From Pantoea sp. (lineage in GTDB: Bacteria; Pseudomonadota; Gammaproteobacteria; Enterobacterales; Enterobacteriaceae): 64,000 nt of DNA. The stretch covers positions 248,001 to 312,000 of the forward strand of contig NZ_JAPWKD010000002.1 of the NCBI RefSeq assembly GCF_028283705.1, read 5' to 3'. The notes under the pieces were generated by a model. It was not told the origin of the DNA and searched no databases. It saw only the letters and a program-made list of their open reading frames with translations. Both the position numbers and the translations under genes were made by a program. Positions 17,417 through 26,469 of this stretch are shown here, piece after piece; the first letter of the stretch is position 1; each line of letters opens with the position of its first letter.

Positions 17417-19105
17417 ATGATGAGCGAAACTCTGACCCAGGCAGTTGCCCGTGAAATCCGTGCTCCGCACGGTTCTGAACTCCACTGCGCCAACTGGTTG
17501 ATTGAAGCGGCTTACCGCATGATCCAGAACAACCTCGATCCCGACGTGGCTGAACGCCCGGAAGATCTGGTGGTGTACGGTGGCATCGGTAAAGCGGCAC
17601 GTAACTGGGAATGCTTCGAGCAGATTCTGCGTTCACTGCGCGCCCTGCAACCGGAAGAAACGTTACTGATCCAGTCAGGTAAACCGGTTGGTGTATTCCG
17701 TACCCATGCTGACGCGCCCCGCGTGCTGCTGGCGAACTCCAACCTGGTGCCACATTGGGCCACCTGGGATCATTTCCATGAGCTGGATAAAGCGGGCCTG
17801 ATGATGTACGGCCAGATGACCGCCGGTTCCTGGATCTACATCGGCGCTCAGGGCATTGTGCAGGGCACGTTCGAAACCTTCGTGGAAGCCGGTCGTCAGC
17901 ATTACGATAACGATCTAAGCGGACGCTGGATCCTCACCGCTGGTCTGGGCGGCATGGGCGGCGCACAACCGCTGGCAGGCGTGCTGGCCGGTGCCTGCGT
18001 ACTGGCGATTGAGTGCCAGGAATCGCGTATCGATTTCCGTCTGCGCACCCGTTATGTCGATCACAAAGCCTATACCCTCGATGAAGCGTTACAGCTGATC
18101 GACGAAGCCACCAAAGCGAAGAAAGCCATTTCTGTCGGCCTGCTGGGCAATGCAGCGGAAATTCTGCCAGAGCTGGTGAAGCGCGCCAAAGCGGGCGGCA
18201 TGAAGCCGGATATCGTCACTGACCAGACTTCAGCCCACGATCCGGTGAACGGTTATCTGCCGATTGGCTGGGATCTCGATCGCTGGCAGGCTGAGAAAGT
18301 CAGCAATCCGAAAGCGGTAGAAAAAGCGGCGCGCGCGTCAATGGCGACCCACGTTCAGGCGATGCTCGATTTCTGCCATATGGGTATTCCGACGGTGGAT
18401 TACGGCAACAACATCCGTCAGGTGGCGCTGGATGAAGGCATAACGAATGCTTTTGATTTCCCGGGCTTTGTTCCGGCTTATATCCGTCCGCTGTTCTGCG
18501 AAGGTAAAGGTCCGTTCCGCTGGGTGGCGCTGTCAGGCGATCCGGAAGATATCTATAAAACCGATGCCAAACTGAAAGAATTGTTCCCGGAGCACAAGAA
18601 CCTGCATCGCTGGCTGGATATGGCGCAGGAGCGTATTGCATTCCAGGGATTACCGGCGCGTATCTGCTGGCTGGGTCTGGGCGAGCGTCATAAAGCCGCG
18701 CTGGCATTCAACGAGATGGTACGCAACGGCGAGCTGAAAGCCCCGATTGTCATTGGTCGTGATCATCTCGACTGTGGCTCAGTAGCCTCACCGAACCGTG
18801 AAACCGAAGCGATGAAAGATGGTTCGGATGCGGTGTCTGACTGGCCGCTGCTCAACGCCCTGCTGAACACCGCAGGCGGCGCGACCTGGGTGAGCCTGCA
18901 TCACGGCGGTGGCGTGGGCATGGGCTTCTCGCAGCATGCCGGAGTGGTGATCGTCTGTGACGGCAGCGCCGAAGCGGATGTGCGTCTGGCACGCGTATTG
19001 TGGAACGATCCGGCCACCGGGGTGATGCGTCATGCTGATGCCGGTTACGAGCAGGCACAGGCTTGTGCGAAAGAGCACGGACTGAATCTGCCGATGCTGA
19101 AATAA
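17417..19105 (+). CDS. hutU: Urocanate hydratase
   Basis: 562 residues; converts urocanate to 4-imidazolone-5-propionate using tightly bound NAD+. The sequence follows the urocanase family from [11 protein letters not shown] to the C-terminus, with the Rossmann segment [19 protein letters not shown] (about residue 175) and the [12 protein letters not shown] motif, and [16 protein letters not shown] near the active site. ATG at 17417 or the adjacent one at 17420, with AAAGGA upstream. Downstream of hutH in the same unit; a terminator hairpin follows at 19111. Confidence 0.97.
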   Translation: MMSETLTQAVAREIRAPHGSELHCANWLIEAAYRMIQNNLDPDVAERPEDLVVYGGIGKAARNWECFEQILRSLRALQPEETLLIQSGKPVGVFRTHADAPRVLLANSNLVPHWATWDHFHELDKAGLMMYGQMTAGSWIYIGAQGIVQGTFETFVEAGRQHYDNDLSGRWILTAGLGGMGGAQPLAGVLAGACVLAIECQESRIDFRLRTRYVDHKAYTLDEALQLIDEATKAKKAISVGLLGNAAEILPELVKRAKAGGMKPDIVTDQTSAHDPVNGYLPIGWDLDRWQAEKVSNPKAVEKAARASMATHVQAMLDFCHMGIPTVDYGNNIRQVALDEGITNAFDFPGFVPAYIRPLFCEGKGPFRWVALSGDPEDIYKTDAKLKELFPEHKNLHRWLDMAQERIAFQGLPARICWLGLGERHKAALAFNEMVRNGELKAPIVIGRDHLDCGSVASPNRETEAMKDGSDAVSDWPLLNALLNTAGGATWVSLHHGGGVGMGFSQHAGVVIVCDGSAEADVRLARVLWNDPATGVMRHADAGYEQAQACAKEHGLNLPMLK

Positions 19106-19110
19106 CCTGT

Positions 19111-19133
19111 ATGGCGGGCGTCAGGCCCGCCAT
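19111..19133 (+). terminator. Terminator hairpin after hutU
   Basis: ATGGCGGGC, five-base loop and GCCCGCCAT form a perfect 9-bp stem ending in TTT, six bases after the hutU stop. Confidence 0.7.
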
Positions 19134-19192
19134 TTCCCTGACCGAGATTGCGTAATTTATCGCTTAGCCAGACCCGCTAAAATTGGCGTGAC

Positions 19193-20122
19193 TCAGGAAT
19201 TGAGCTGTTGTAAATCGCCTTCGCTCAGACCGGTGAATTTCATGATGGTTTTAACATCTATGTTATCCCGCAGCATACGCTGCGCCACCTGTAATTTAGC
19301 CTCCTGAATCCCCTGCTGAAGACCTTCCTGACGCCCTTCCTGACGTCCTTCCTGACGTCCTTGCAGATGAGATTCCTGCCGCCACTGCTGTTCAATCGTC
19401 ATAATCTGTTCCTTAAGTTGTGGTCTGGCTTGCATCAGTATCTCAACAACCTTATCCCGATCATCAGTATCTCCATGTCGCAGCAGATAGAAGATGACGT
19501 CGATGGAAAGATTATCATTGTAATCCACCGACAGTAACGTGGCTATCGGGTCTATGTTTTCCAGTAGATCGCGCAGGCGTATGGCTTTGTGTGCCATTTC
19601 CATGCGCGCGATATCACGATGCGCCATGATCTCCTCGTCCGGGATCACCGTGACATCGACGAGCGGAAAAGGATGACAGTAGATCTGCTTTGCCAGCGCC
19701 GGAGCACGGAATGAATCAAGCCAGTTCATTGAGTAAGGATAGGGACTGATTTTTCCCTGATAGAACAATACAGGTACCACAATCGGTATTTCTTTATGAC
19801 CCTCGTCGAGGTGACGCTGCATGGCAGCAATGGTATAGCGCATCATGCGTAAAGTCATATGCCTATCAGGCGTGCTTTGGTGTTCAATCAGGGTATAGAT
19901 GTACCCTTCGCCGCAGTCCGTCCTCATTGAAAACAACACGTCGGAATAAAATGCGCTGAGGTCCCGTTCAATAAAGGAGGTCGGCACCAGTTGCAACGTA
20001 TCCAGATCACAGTGCTGGCGTATTGTTGACGGCAAGTGAATGTCCAGAAACTGCCTGGCGAGAGGGGGCTGGCTCATAAATTTTTTGAATAGGGCATCAT
20101 GTGGCGTTGCGGTGGCGCGCAT
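19193..20122 (-). CDS. Rpn family recombination-promoting nuclease (copy 1)
   Basis: 309 residues of the Rpn/YhgA-like transposase_31 family: PHDALFKKFM start, then a PD-(D/E)XK-type core with Asp61 (YSDVLFS), Glu80 and Gln82 (IEHQS). The C-terminal third is charged and holds a tandem QEGR repeat (residues about 254-270), then the helix VAQRML..IDVKTIMKFTGLSEGDLQQLN. Rpn proteins are DNA endonucleases that raise recombination; the cellular role is unclear. A very similar copy lies at 46112-46993. Start ATG 20122. It is transcribed alone, away from an AT-rich leader shared with copy 2. Confidence 0.88.
   Translation of the reverse strand: MRATATPHDALFKKFMSQPPLARQFLDIHLPSTIRQHCDLDTLQLVPTSFIERDLSAFYSDVLFSMRTDCGEGYIYTLIEHQSTPDRHMTLRMMRYTIAAMQRHLDEGHKEIPIVVPVLFYQGKISPYPYSMNWLDSFRAPALAKQIYCHPFPLVDVTVIPDEEIMAHRDIARMEMAHKAIRLRDLLENIDPIATLLSVDYNDNLSIDVIFYLLRHGDTDDRDKVVEILMQARPQLKEQIMTIEQQWRQESHLQGRQEGRQEGRQEGLQQGIQEAKLQVAQRMLRDNIDVKTIMKFTGLSEGDLQQLNS
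19321..19368. repeat. 12-bp tandem repeat inside rpn copy 1
   Basis: Three near-identical 12-mers of the form GNCCTTCCTGAC and a fourth diverged one. They encode the QEGR repeats on the minus strand. Copy 2 has only two units (46228-46251), so repeat number varies between the paralogues without a frame change. Confidence 0.8.
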
Positions 20123-20465
20123 TAAGCTTACCTGCCATGGGATGAGAGTGCCCGAACGTTACCACAGAGGCTATCCATCTGATATATAAGGAAAGAAAAC
20201 ATCAGAAAACATTAAGAAATTCATGATATTTTGATAAAACAATCAGATTTCGCCGTGCATTGCTGCCTGCAACGAAGGTCTTCACCCCCAGGAATACAAT
20301 TTGTCTTACAATGGATAAACCTCTTTATTCCATTTAGCTATACGCTATAGCCAAATTCTCCCGTTCTGCGATAGACGCCACCCCGCGCTTGCCACTACAG
20401 TGATAACTCAATTTCCTGCGGTATCGGTTTACGGAGGTACTGCTGCTGATGGAGAATTCTGCCTT
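20123..20465. other. AT-rich intergenic region between rpn copy 1 and the amidohydrolase gene
   Basis: The first 130 bases resemble the leader of rpn copy 2 (20161-20250 against 47033-47122: ACCACAGAGGCTAT, GATAAAACAATCAG). The rest holds TTGTCT and AT-rich blocks, and the palindrome GCTATA-CGC-TATAGC at 20337-20351, a possible operator for the downstream gene. No RNA gene or further coding frame is apparent. Confidence 0.55.
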
Positions 20466-21623
20466 ATGACCCTGCCTGCCGCCCTGCTCGACAACGCCCT
20501 GCGCTGGCGTCGTCAGCTACACCAACATCCGGAACTGGGTTACCAGGAACAACGCACCAGCGAAATGGTGGCGCAGGTCCTCAGCGATGCCGGTTTGCAG
20601 GTGTTTCGCGGCCTGGCAGGCACCGGGGTGATTGGCACGCTGGAGAACGGTCCGGGGCCGGTGATTGGTCTGCGCGCCGATATGGATGCGCTGCCGATTA
20701 CCGAAAAAGGCAACCCAGTGTGGAAATCCAGCCAGCCCGGCGTGATGCACGCCTGCGGACACGATGGTCACACCGCAGTGCTGCTGGCGGCTGCCTGTCT
20801 GCTGGCCGCCACGCGTCAGTTCAGCGGCACGGTGCATTTTATCTTCCAGCCCGCCGAAGAAAATCTGGGCGGCGCGCGCAAAATGGTGGAAGAAGGCCTG
20901 TTCCAGCGTTTCCCAATGGATGCGGTCTATGCCATGCATAACTGGCCCGGTTTGCCGGTCGGCTCACTGGCGGTCAATGCCGGGGCAATGATGGCCTCGC
21001 TCGATTCGTTTGAAATCACCCTCAACGGCAAAAGCTGCCATGCGGCGATGCCGGAAAGTGGTGCGGATCCGATGGTGGTGGCGGCTGAACTGATTCTGGC
21101 GCTGCAAACCATTCCGTCACGTCGCTTATCGCCTCTCGCGTCGGCGGTGGTGAGCGTCACGCAAATCCACGGCGGCGAAGCGATTAACGTCATCCCGGAG
21201 CAGATCGTGTTACGCGGCACGGTGCGCTGCCTGCAAACTGACGTGCGCGATCGGGTACGTGGGTTGATTGAGGATTTTGTCACGACGCTACCGCGCCCGT
21301 TCGGCGTCAGCGGCGAGATTCACTGGTATCCGGGCTATCCGGTCACCGCCAATCATGCTGAACAGGCAGATCTGGTGCGCCAGGCCGCCGTCCAGTTACT
21401 GGGTGAACAGCAGGTACACTGGCAGGTCAATCCGTCGATGGCCTCGGAAGACTTCGCCTGTATGCTGGAAGCCTGTCCGGGGGCTTATTTCTGGCTGGGT
21501 GCCGATGGTGCTACGCCTTCCGCACCGCTGCATAACGCCGGTTACGACTTCAATGATGAGCTGCTGCCGATTGGCATCACCTTCTGGCAGCAGTTAGTGG
21601 AAAGCACGCTGGCGAAAGCCTGA
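20466..21623 (+). CDS. M20 family metal amidohydrolase (hippurate hydrolase/N-acyl amino acid deacylase type)
   Basis: 385 residues of the M20D group. Metal ligands: HACGHDGHT (about residues 98-106), QPAEENLGGA, and a C-terminal SEDFACMLE...HN.GYDFND. The N-terminal RRQLHQHPELGYQE and GLRADMDALPI are typical. Such enzymes remove acyl groups from amino acids (hippurate, N-acetyl or indole conjugates). Start chosen at ATG 20466 with GGAG ten bases upstream; an in-frame GTG at 20400 would add 22 non-conserved residues. It stands alone, convergent with ybiB. The substrate is not predictable here. Confidence 0.9.
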   Translation: MTLPAALLDNALRWRRQLHQHPELGYQEQRTSEMVAQVLSDAGLQVFRGLAGTGVIGTLENGPGPVIGLRADMDALPITEKGNPVWKSSQPGVMHACGHDGHTAVLLAAACLLAATRQFSGTVHFIFQPAEENLGGARKMVEEGLFQRFPMDAVYAMHNWPGLPVGSLAVNAGAMMASLDSFEITLNGKSCHAAMPESGADPMVVAAELILALQTIPSRRLSPLASAVVSVTQIHGGEAINVIPEQIVLRGTVRCLQTDVRDRVRGLIEDFVTTLPRPFGVSGEIHWYPGYPVTANHAEQADLVRQAAVQLLGEQQVHWQVNPSMASEDFACMLEACPGAYFWLGADGATPSAPLHNAGYDFNDELLPIGITFWQQLVESTLAKA

Positions 21624-21627
21624 TCCC

Positions 21628-22596
21628 TCAGAGCCCAGCCTGGCTGAGACGCGTTTCGGCCGCTGCCAGGCTGGCACTTTCCCCGCTCGCCACCAGGCAA
21701 CAGGCCAGTTGCAAGCGCAACGCCTGCGGCACCGCACGTTCCCCTGCCAGCACTGCACGAATCCAGCCCGCTGTATCACTGGCGCTTTTTGACGCAGGAA
21801 GCTCGACTTCACACTCGGGCTGGCGATCAATCCACACCTCAGACTCACCACCTGCGCCCTGAATATAGTTAATCGCCGGGCAGCGCTGCGGACTGGCGTA
21901 CACCTCGCCCTCAGTGCCATTAAGCAAAATCGCCGGGGCATCAATATCCTGAAAGAATTTACCCACCCGCGCGACGTATTCGGGATGAGAGACGCTGGCA
22001 AGGCGCAGCGCCGCACGTTCGGCAAAGGGTGTCGCCAGTTTTGCCAGCGTGTGGGCGCTATTCCGCACCCCCATACGCCAGCGCAGCGACAGTTGTTTCG
22101 CCATCGGCGGGCACAAATTATCGATGGTGATAAACGCCAGGACGCCGCTGTCTAGCGCGGCCTGCGCCTGCTGCGCGCTGGTGACCGGTTGGATCCCCAG
22201 CGCCGCCAGCACTTCTTCGCTGGTGACGCGCGTCGGGTCGTCACTGACGCCGTGCATCAGCACCGGAAAGCCGAGTTTTACCAGCAACAGTGCCAGCAGC
22301 GGTGTCAGGTTGCCCTGACGGCGTGCGCCGTTGTAGCTGGGGATTACCATCGGCATCGGACGCCCGACCGGGGGTTGCAAACGCATCATTTGCTGCTGCA
22401 TCGCCTGATAGAAGCCGAGCATCTCCGCTTCCCCTTCCCCTTTGATGCGCAACGCAATCAGCACACCACCCAGTTCCAGGTCCGGCACGTCACCCGCCAG
22501 TATGGCGCTGTACAGCGCCACGGCGGTGTCGAAATCGATATCACGCGCGTGATTTTTACCACGCCCGATCTCTTTGATGATTTTATTCAGTTCCAT
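21628..22596 (-). CDS. ybiB: TrpD2-type nucleic-acid-binding protein YbiB
   Basis: 322 residues, closely matching E. coli YbiB (IIKEIGRGKNHARD..., LELGGVLIALRIKGEGEAEMLGFY, IPSYNGAR, RWRMGVRNSAHTLAKLATPFAE). It has the anthranilate phosphoribosyltransferase fold, but the family (TrpD2) binds nucleic acid instead of acting in tryptophan synthesis. In E. coli it lies next to dinG and is SOS-linked; here a PaiB-like gene is inserted between them. The ATG at 22596 lies within the 3' end of that gene (14-base overlap), so it is cotranslated. Confidence 0.93.
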   Translation of the reverse strand: MELNKIIKEIGRGKNHARDIDFDTAVALYSAILAGDVPDLELGGVLIALRIKGEGEAEMLGFYQAMQQQMMRLQPPVGRPMPMVIPSYNGARRQGNLTPLLALLLVKLGFPVLMHGVSDDPTRVTSEEVLAALGIQPVTSAQQAQAALDSGVLAFITIDNLCPPMAKQLSLRWRMGVRNSAHTLAKLATPFAERAALRLASVSHPEYVARVGKFFQDIDAPAILLNGTEGEVYASPQRCPAINYIQGAGGESEVWIDRQPECEVELPASKSASDTAGWIRAVLAGERAVPQALRLQLACCLVASGESASLAAAETRLSQAGL

Positions 22597-23236
22597 CAGG
22601 AGTTTCCGCTTCCAGTGTGCGCCGCATCTCGGCGGCCAAAGAGGTGTTCTGCTGTTGCTGCAAACCGTCTGCCACCTGCTGGCGATCCGTCAGGCTGCGG
22701 TTTTGATTGAGTTTCCACTTACCTTCGCGTTGGGTCACGCGAATCTCGATACCCACAATAGCTTTGATCATGCTGTCGATATACGGCGCTGGCGCATCGT
22801 TGACCGCCCACGGCTGCGGCATACCCTGCTCCTGCTGTGCGGTCAGTCGCCCGACCTGTTCCCGCAGCCAGTCAGCATTATCGTGGCGCGTCAGCGCGCC
22901 ACGGCAGTGCAGCGTCAGGTAGTTCCAGGTCGGCACCGCTTTGCCGCTGCGCGCTTTTTCTTCATACCAGGCCGGGGTGATGTAACCCTGCTCCCCCTGG
23001 AATACCACCAGCACGGGGGCGTCCTGTTCCAGCGCCTTCAGGTGGGGATTAGCCCGCGACAGATGCCCCTGCAACACCCATTCGCCCTGCGCATCAACCT
23101 GCAATAAAAACGGTAACGGGGTGGCGAGCGGGCCGGCTTCGCCATTGGAAATCAGCAATCCCAGCGGATGGCGCAACACCAGTTGACGTTGCGCTTCGGC
23201 ATCCGGCTGGTTAAACGCCCGGGGCGTGTACAACAT
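22583..23236 (-). CDS. PaiB-like FMN-binding protein/regulator
   Basis: 217 residues of the PaiB family (FMN-binding split barrel): MLYTPRAFN start, HPLGLLISNGEAGPLATPLPFLL, GHLSRANPHLKAL and TWNYLTLHCRG. Bacillus PaiB is described as a negative regulator of sporulation and protease genes; in enterobacteria the role is unknown. The ATG at 23236 follows AAGGAG with six-base spacing; a TTG two codons earlier is rejected. It begins two bases past the dinG stop and overlaps ybiB, so dinG-paiB-ybiB look like one transcript under the LexA box at 25420. Confidence 0.85.
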   Translation of the reverse strand: MLYTPRAFNQPDAEAQRQLVLRHPLGLLISNGEAGPLATPLPFLLQVDAQGEWVLQGHLSRANPHLKALEQDAPVLVVFQGEQGYITPAWYEEKARSGKAVPTWNYLTLHCRGALTRHDNADWLREQVGRLTAQQEQGMPQPWAVNDAPAPYIDSMIKAIVGIEIRVTQREGKWKLNQNRSLTDRQQVADGLQQQQNTSLAAEMRRTLEAETPDGTE

Positions 23237-23238
23237 GC

Positions 23239-25392
23239 TCAACTCCTTCTGCTGGCACGCCGTTTGCGCGGCGTGGCCGGTTCAGTGGTGGCCTCGGGCA
23301 TTGGCGGTTGTTCAATCGGGAACACCGGTAATGCCGCCAGCAGGCGGCTGCCATACGGCTTGCTGATTAAGCGTCGATCATAAATGACGATCTCACCGAA
23401 GCATTGATGGCTGCGAATCAGACGCCCTACCTGCTGGATCAGGGTAAAGGAGGCACTGGGTAAACTTTGCACCTCAAATGGGTAGCGTCTGAGGCTCTTC
23501 AGCCACTCCCCTTCAGTCAAAATTACCGGACTGTCCACCGGGGGAAAAGCAATTTTGTGGATATGCACCTGCGACAGCAAATCCCCTTTCAAATCCAGCC
23601 CTTCGGCAAAGGATTGCAGCCCCACCAGGATGCTGGTTTTACCCTGTTCGACGCGCTGACGATGTAGCTCCACCAGCCGGTAACGCGGCTGATCGCCCTG
23701 CACCAGCATCGACAAACGCAGGTCGGTGACATGGGTGAGAAACTGCTGCATGGCACGCCCGCTGGCAAACAGCACCAGCACCCCTTTGTGTTTTTCCTGC
23801 GCCATTTGCGCGCGGAAGAAACGTGCCATCTCGGCGATATGCTCCGTCTCACTGTTCATCAGCGGTTCATAACGCATCTGCGGGATCACCAGCTTGCCCT
23901 GATCGACATGCTGGAAAGGCGAGTCGAGCGCCACGAAGCGGTCGCCGGCTTTTTCATTCAGCCCCGACATCTCCTGCAAGCGGTTAAAGCTGTTGAGCGA
24001 ACGCAGCGTAGCGGACGTCACCACCACATGGGGGACTTTGCGCCACAGCAATTTTTCCAGCTGATCGCTGACGCGAATGCCCGCGCAGTGAAACAGCAAA
24101 TGTGCCTGACCATCGCGCAGTTCGCGCGTTATCCATTTGGATACCGGGGCGTTGGAGGCTTTTTCCAGCGCTGCCAGCCGCCATAATTTACTGATGGATT
24201 CGAACCAGCCAAAGTGGCGATTAAGTTGCAAAATCGCTTTATGCAGCCGCATGATATCGGCCTTGCCGGTCTGATCGCCAAGCTCATTCAGCAAGCCTTC
24301 CGCCAGGCCTCGCAGCGCGTCGCTGAGTTTGAACAGCCGCGCGCACATCGTCAGCAACTCTTCCGGCAGCTCCCCCAAAACAAAGCGGAATTCGCCCGGC
24401 AGGTTTTCGGCAGGCAGCAGCGGATTGAGTGCATCGCACAGTATCTGCAACAGTTCACGCATCTCGTCGCAGTGGCCTTTCAGCCGTTCGGGATTGGTGA
24501 GCGGAGGCGGTGATTTCGGACGGAACTGCGCCATGATGGTTTCCACCAGCCGCACAAACAGATCGAGTTGCAGACTGCTCCAGCCAGGGGTGATCTCGGC
24601 ACTCATCTCCAGTGCGTCGCGCGCCACTTCCGGCAGATGATGGCCTTCATCCAGCACCAGCATCAGGTGTTTGGCGGGAGGTAGCACCGATTCGTTCTCC
24701 ATCGCCGCCATCACCAGCGCATGGTTAGCCACCACCACATCCGCCTGTTCAATCTCGCGCCGCGCCACAAAGAACGGGCATTCACGATACCAGCGGCAGT
24801 GATGCCCCAGGCAATTGGCTTTGTCGGTGGAAAGGCGCTGCCACAGGCTGTCATTGATGGCGACATCGGTGTGGTCGCGCAGCCCATCCCACTGGTAGCG
24901 GCTGAGCTGCTTTTCCAGCCCGGCGCATAATTTCTGTTCCTCTTTGGAACCAGTCACCGTCTCATCATCGAGATACAGCAGCAGATCGCCCTGCTGATCT
25001 TCGCTCGCCGCCAGTGCCGCGAGGTTGCGCGGGCAAACATAGCGTCCGCGCCCAAAGGCAGCGGTAAAGGTGAGGTCGGGAATGATTTTCTTCAGCAACG
25101 GCAGGTCCTTGCTGAAGATTTGATCCTGTAACGCCACGTTGGCGGTACTGATCACCAGCCGCTTCTCTTCCGCGCGGCTGACGGCAATGCCGGGGATCAG
25201 ATACGACAGGGTTTTCCCCACGCCGGTGGGGGCTTCGATCGCCAGATGGCGGCCTTCATCACCGGCAAGGCTTTTCGCCACTTCGGCGATCATCTGCCGT
25301 TGCGGCGCGCGTGGGATAAAGTCAGGAACCTGCTGTTGCAGCGCCTTATACCATTGCGCAATCTGGCTTTTTATCGCTGCTGTCAGGGCCAT
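23239..25392 (-). CDS. dinG: ATP-dependent DNA helicase DinG
   Basis: 717-residue XPD-like superfamily-2 helicase, same length as E. coli DinG (716). Walker A is EAPTGVGKT (53-61), and the DEAH box is LDEGHH. The iron-sulphur cluster cysteines are Cys120 plus the CLGHHCRWYREC group. Motif VI is QQVGRLIRS. It unwinds 5'-3' and resolves R-loops and damaged structures. The Arg/Lys-rich tail is PRKRRASRRS. A LexA box lies 28 bases upstream of the start, consistent with SOS induction. Confidence 0.96.
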   Translation of the reverse strand: MALTAAIKSQIAQWYKALQQQVPDFIPRAPQRQMIAEVAKSLAGDEGRHLAIEAPTGVGKTLSYLIPGIAVSRAEEKRLVISTANVALQDQIFSKDLPLLKKIIPDLTFTAAFGRGRYVCPRNLAALAASEDQQGDLLLYLDDETVTGSKEEQKLCAGLEKQLSRYQWDGLRDHTDVAINDSLWQRLSTDKANCLGHHCRWYRECPFFVARREIEQADVVVANHALVMAAMENESVLPPAKHLMLVLDEGHHLPEVARDALEMSAEITPGWSSLQLDLFVRLVETIMAQFRPKSPPPLTNPERLKGHCDEMRELLQILCDALNPLLPAENLPGEFRFVLGELPEELLTMCARLFKLSDALRGLAEGLLNELGDQTGKADIMRLHKAILQLNRHFGWFESISKLWRLAALEKASNAPVSKWITRELRDGQAHLLFHCAGIRVSDQLEKLLWRKVPHVVVTSATLRSLNSFNRLQEMSGLNEKAGDRFVALDSPFQHVDQGKLVIPQMRYEPLMNSETEHIAEMARFFRAQMAQEKHKGVLVLFASGRAMQQFLTHVTDLRLSMLVQGDQPRYRLVELHRQRVEQGKTSILVGLQSFAEGLDLKGDLLSQVHIHKIAFPPVDSPVILTEGEWLKSLRRYPFEVQSLPSASFTLIQQVGRLIRSHQCFGEIVIYDRRLISKPYGSRLLAALPVFPIEQPPMPEATTEPATPRKRRASRRS

Positions 25393-25419
25393 TATCGTTA
25401 CTGTTTCCGGGAAAATGGC

Positions 25420-25435
25420 CTGTATTTTTACACAG
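25420..25435. promoter_or_regulatory. LexA box upstream of dinG
   Basis: CTGT-ATTTTTAC-ACAG fits the LexA consensus CTGT-N8-ACAG with an AT-rich spacer, 28 bases before the dinG ATG. dinG is a known SOS gene in E. coli. Confidence 0.85.
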
Positions 25436-25448
25436 TATCGCCACAGCG

Positions 25449-26345
25449 TCAGCTTTCGCTGCTATTTTTTCGCGCTGGATTCAGGATTTCGCGCATCGCG
25501 CGGATCAGCGTTTCACGGGCGCGTCCCCGCCGGAAGGCAAAGGAAAACGGCGCGCGGAACTGAAAATGTTGCGGCAACAGACGACACAGCACCCCCTGCT
25601 GTTCCCAGCTGCGCGCGTAATGTTCTGGCAGATATCCAATAAAGCGTCCGCTGAGGATCAACGTCAACTGCGCTTCGATACTCTCCACCGAGGCGTTGCT
25701 CTGGCGAAAGCCCCGTTTGTTGAGCTCCTGCTGATTCCAGTAGCCGCGGGTGACCATCCCGGTTTGTTGCACAGTGCGCATATCAGGCGCACCCTGCGCC
25801 AGCGGATGCTGCGGGCTGCAATACAGCCAATGCTGCTCCTCATACAGCGGGATGGTGACCAGATTGCTGGCGCGCAGCGGAAAGTGTCCAATCGCCAGGT
25901 CGAGTCGATCCTCCAGCAGTTGCTGCTGTAATTCGTTCGGGTCGCGCACGCTGAGGTTAAAAAACACCGCCGGAAAACGCTGATTAAAACGCGCAATGGC
26001 GGCAGGCAAATCCAGCGTGCCGTCGGTGACGGTCGCGTCTACCACCCCCAGCGAGAAGGTGCCGCCCTGTGCGCTTTTCAGCGTCTCCACCTGTTCCTGC
26101 CAGCCCGCCAGCGTCGCCAACATCTGCTGACTGTAGCGATAAAACTGTTCCCCTTTGCTGGTGAGGCTAAACCCGCCGCGCCCACGCTGGCACAGGATAA
26201 ACCCGAGCTGGGTTTCCAGCTCACTCATATAGGCGCTGATGGCGGGTGTGGTCATGTTCAGCGCCTGCTGAGCGCGTGAATAGCCCTGATTTTCCACCAC
26301 GCTAGCAAACACCTGTAGCAGTTTGAGATTGGGTAAAGGTTGCAC
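25449..26345 (-). CDS. LysR-type transcriptional regulator (guanidino cluster, left)
   Basis: 298 residues: LysR winged helix at 1-65 (LKLLQVFASVVENQGYSRAQQALNMTTPAISAYMSELETQLGF) and a PBP2-type effector domain. It carries GRFIGYLPEHYA near residue 245, a block shared with the LysR protein at 35701. Divergent from the guanidinobutyrase-like gene over 124 bases that hold an 11-base inverted repeat, the expected control arrangement for LysR proteins. The effector is unknown; a catabolic substrate of the adjacent cluster is the natural guess. Confidence 0.9.
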   Translation of the reverse strand: MQPLPNLKLLQVFASVVENQGYSRAQQALNMTTPAISAYMSELETQLGFILCQRGRGGFSLTSKGEQFYRYSQQMLATLAGWQEQVETLKSAQGGTFSLGVVDATVTDGTLDLPAAIARFNQRFPAVFFNLSVRDPNELQQQLLEDRLDLAIGHFPLRASNLVTIPLYEEQHWLYCSPQHPLAQGAPDMRTVQQTGMVTRGYWNQQELNKRGFRQSNASVESIEAQLTLILSGRFIGYLPEHYARSWEQQGVLCRLLPQHFQFRAPFSFAFRRGRARETLIRAMREILNPARKNSSES

Positions 26346-26352
26346 CGTTTTC

Positions 26353-26391
26353 CTTCAGAGATTGCTGGCTAAAGTTAAGTAATCTCTGAAG
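26353..26391. promoter_or_regulatory. Inverted-repeat operator between LysR gene and guanidinobutyrase gene
   Basis: CTTCAGAGATT (26353-26363) and AATCTCTGAAG (26381-26391) are perfect 11-base inverted arms with a 17-base spacer. Location right after the LysR start suggests a binding site for it, serving both divergent genes. Confidence 0.65.
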
Positions 26392-26469
26392 TGATTATCT
26401 GCTGTCAAGGATTTTTCCCGCAGGCGAGGCGGGTAATGATGTCAGTCTATTCAGTTTAAGGAGCCGGTA

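Noticed and set aside
19145..19160. GCGTAATTTATCGC as another REP copy
   Set aside because: The arms are imperfect and the GTAG/CTAC ends are missing; too decayed to call.
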